Shown here: positions 14,647 to 14,964 of the stretch, piece after piece
How positions within the stretch are numbered: position 1 is the first letter of the stretch
Layout of the letters: each line of letters begins with the position of its first letter
Assembly: GCA_003521145.1 (NCBI GenBank)
Contig: DOTL01000016.1
Coordinates: 1 to 14,964, forward strand
Source of the DNA: Streptococcus sp.
GTDB taxonomy: Bacteria; Bacillota; Bacilli; Lactobacillales; Streptococcaceae
Length of the DNA stretch: 14,964 nt
Direction of reading: 5' to 3'
Position numbers and translations under genes: made by a program
The notes under the pieces: model-generated
Seen by the model: only the letters and a program-made list of their open reading frames with translations
Told to the model about the DNA's origin: nothing
Databases searched by the model: none

Positions 14647-14841
14647 TTAAGGACGATTAGCATAATAGCCTGCTGCAATCCCTGCAGCACCACTTGCTGC
14701 TATAACACCCGAAACACCACCAATGACCTTCCAACCTACGACAACTCCACCAATTACAATCGGTGCAAGACCTCCGTTAACCATCATTAATTCTTCATCT
14801 TGAAGAGTAACACAGTTTACATTTTCTAAATTCAATACCAT
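14647..14841 (-). CDS. Double-glycine class II bacteriocin precursor
   Basis: A secreted antimicrobial peptide precursor of 64 residues. The start at ATG 14839-14841 is chosen because AAAAGGAG sits 6 bases upstream and a normal leader follows; a longer frame from 14898 adds an unlikely hydrophobic extension. The leader is 24 residues ending LQDEELMMVNGG, the cleavage signal for a C39-peptidase ABC exporter. No such exporter is in the window. The mature part is 40 residues, begins LAPIVIGGVVVGW and ends GYYANRP. It is very rich in Gly, Ala, Val and Ile, with GxxxG-type spacing (GGVVVGW) seen in two-peptide bacteriocins that form membrane helices. Next come the putative immunity gene and a second peptide gene. 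It is intact, probably needs its partner for full activity, and is not recognised as a named bacteriocin. Confidence 0.85.
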   Translation of the reverse strand: MVLNLENVNCVTLQDEELMMVNGGLAPIVIGGVVVGWKVIGGVSGVIAASGAAGIAAGYYANRP

Positions 14842-14866
14842 CCAATTCTCCTTTTCTATTTTTATA

Positions 14867-14928
14867 ATTATAATAACGAGTATCATGATTCTTTCCACTC
14901 GCTAGCTCGTTGGTATTCTCTCGAGCTA
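14867..14928 (-). promoter_or_regulatory. Candidate bacteriocin promoter with inverted repeat
   Basis: Minus strand TATAAT (14867-14872) lies 26 bases before the first bacteriocin start, with no good -35, which suggests an activated promoter. Further upstream TAGCTCG (14903-14909) and CGAGCTA (14922-14928) form a 7-bp inverted repeat with a 12-base gap. No LytTR direct repeat or ComR-type palindrome is seen here. Confidence 0.45.
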
Positions 14929-14964
14929 TGTTATTATTATAACGGCTCTATAATTTCTGTAGTG

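Noticed and set aside
14841..14964. ComR-type or LytTR-type operator for the bacteriocin operon
   Set aside because: I looked for the GACA..TGTC palindrome and for 21-bp-spaced ACC repeats and found neither.

Overview
The window looks like a chromosomal segment of a low-GC Firmicute, almost certainly a Streptococcus of the salivarius group and most likely S. thermophilus. This rests on the cinA-recA operon behind a SigX (ComX) cin-box, the argR/YlbF-like/mutS and mutL/ruvA/tag neighbourhoods, small double-glycine bacteriocins, and an unusual number of freshly broken genes next to an IS30-type remnant. The species call is inference; the genus call is strong.

Layout from left to right. Positions 1-718 hold the 5' part of a decayed IS30-family transposase on the minus strand. 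It lies downstream of recA, whose terminator is at 829-850. Positions 855-7356 are a minus-strand recombination and repair block: a small membrane protein gene plus mutL, then a small membrane-protein pseudogene with its own SigX-type promoter, then ruvA-tag, then cinA-recA. Positions 7357-7534 form a divergent control region with a good vegetative promoter for the mutL side and a LytTR-type direct repeat (two 9-mers 21 bp apart). Positions 7535-8427, on the plus strand, encode a LytTR regulator and a DUF3021-like membrane partner with a 4-bp overlap; each has one frameshift. A bidirectional terminator separates them from mutS. Positions 8461-11796 are the overlapping minus-strand operon argR, YlbF-like gene, mutS. 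argS (11954-13645) is divergent from argR, with a candidate operator over the argR promoter. Positions 13680-14270 carry no gene I can support, but contain several terminator-like hairpins. Positions 14271-14841 hold a minus-strand bacteriocin operon: an intact double-glycine peptide, a two-helix putative immunity protein, and a second double-glycine peptide broken by one extra base.

How the parts work together. MutS and MutL (a MutH-independent, endonuclease-type MutL) perform mismatch repair. RuvA acts in Holliday junction migration and Tag in alkylation repair. CinA and RecA serve natural transformation and recombination under SigX. The LytTR/DUF3021 pair resembles the streptococcal LytTR regulatory systems (HdrRM and BrsRM of S. 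mutans), which control competence and bacteriocins, so finding a bacteriocin operon a few kilobases away is suggestive; no matching operator was seen next to that operon.

The most interesting observations are three. A second SigX promoter, with the same architecture as the cinA one, sits just after mutL and reads into a 73-codon two-helix membrane protein interrupted by one stop. The LytTR direct repeat abuts the mutL-side promoter. Two unrelated genes are each broken by exactly one extra A in a run that reads A8.
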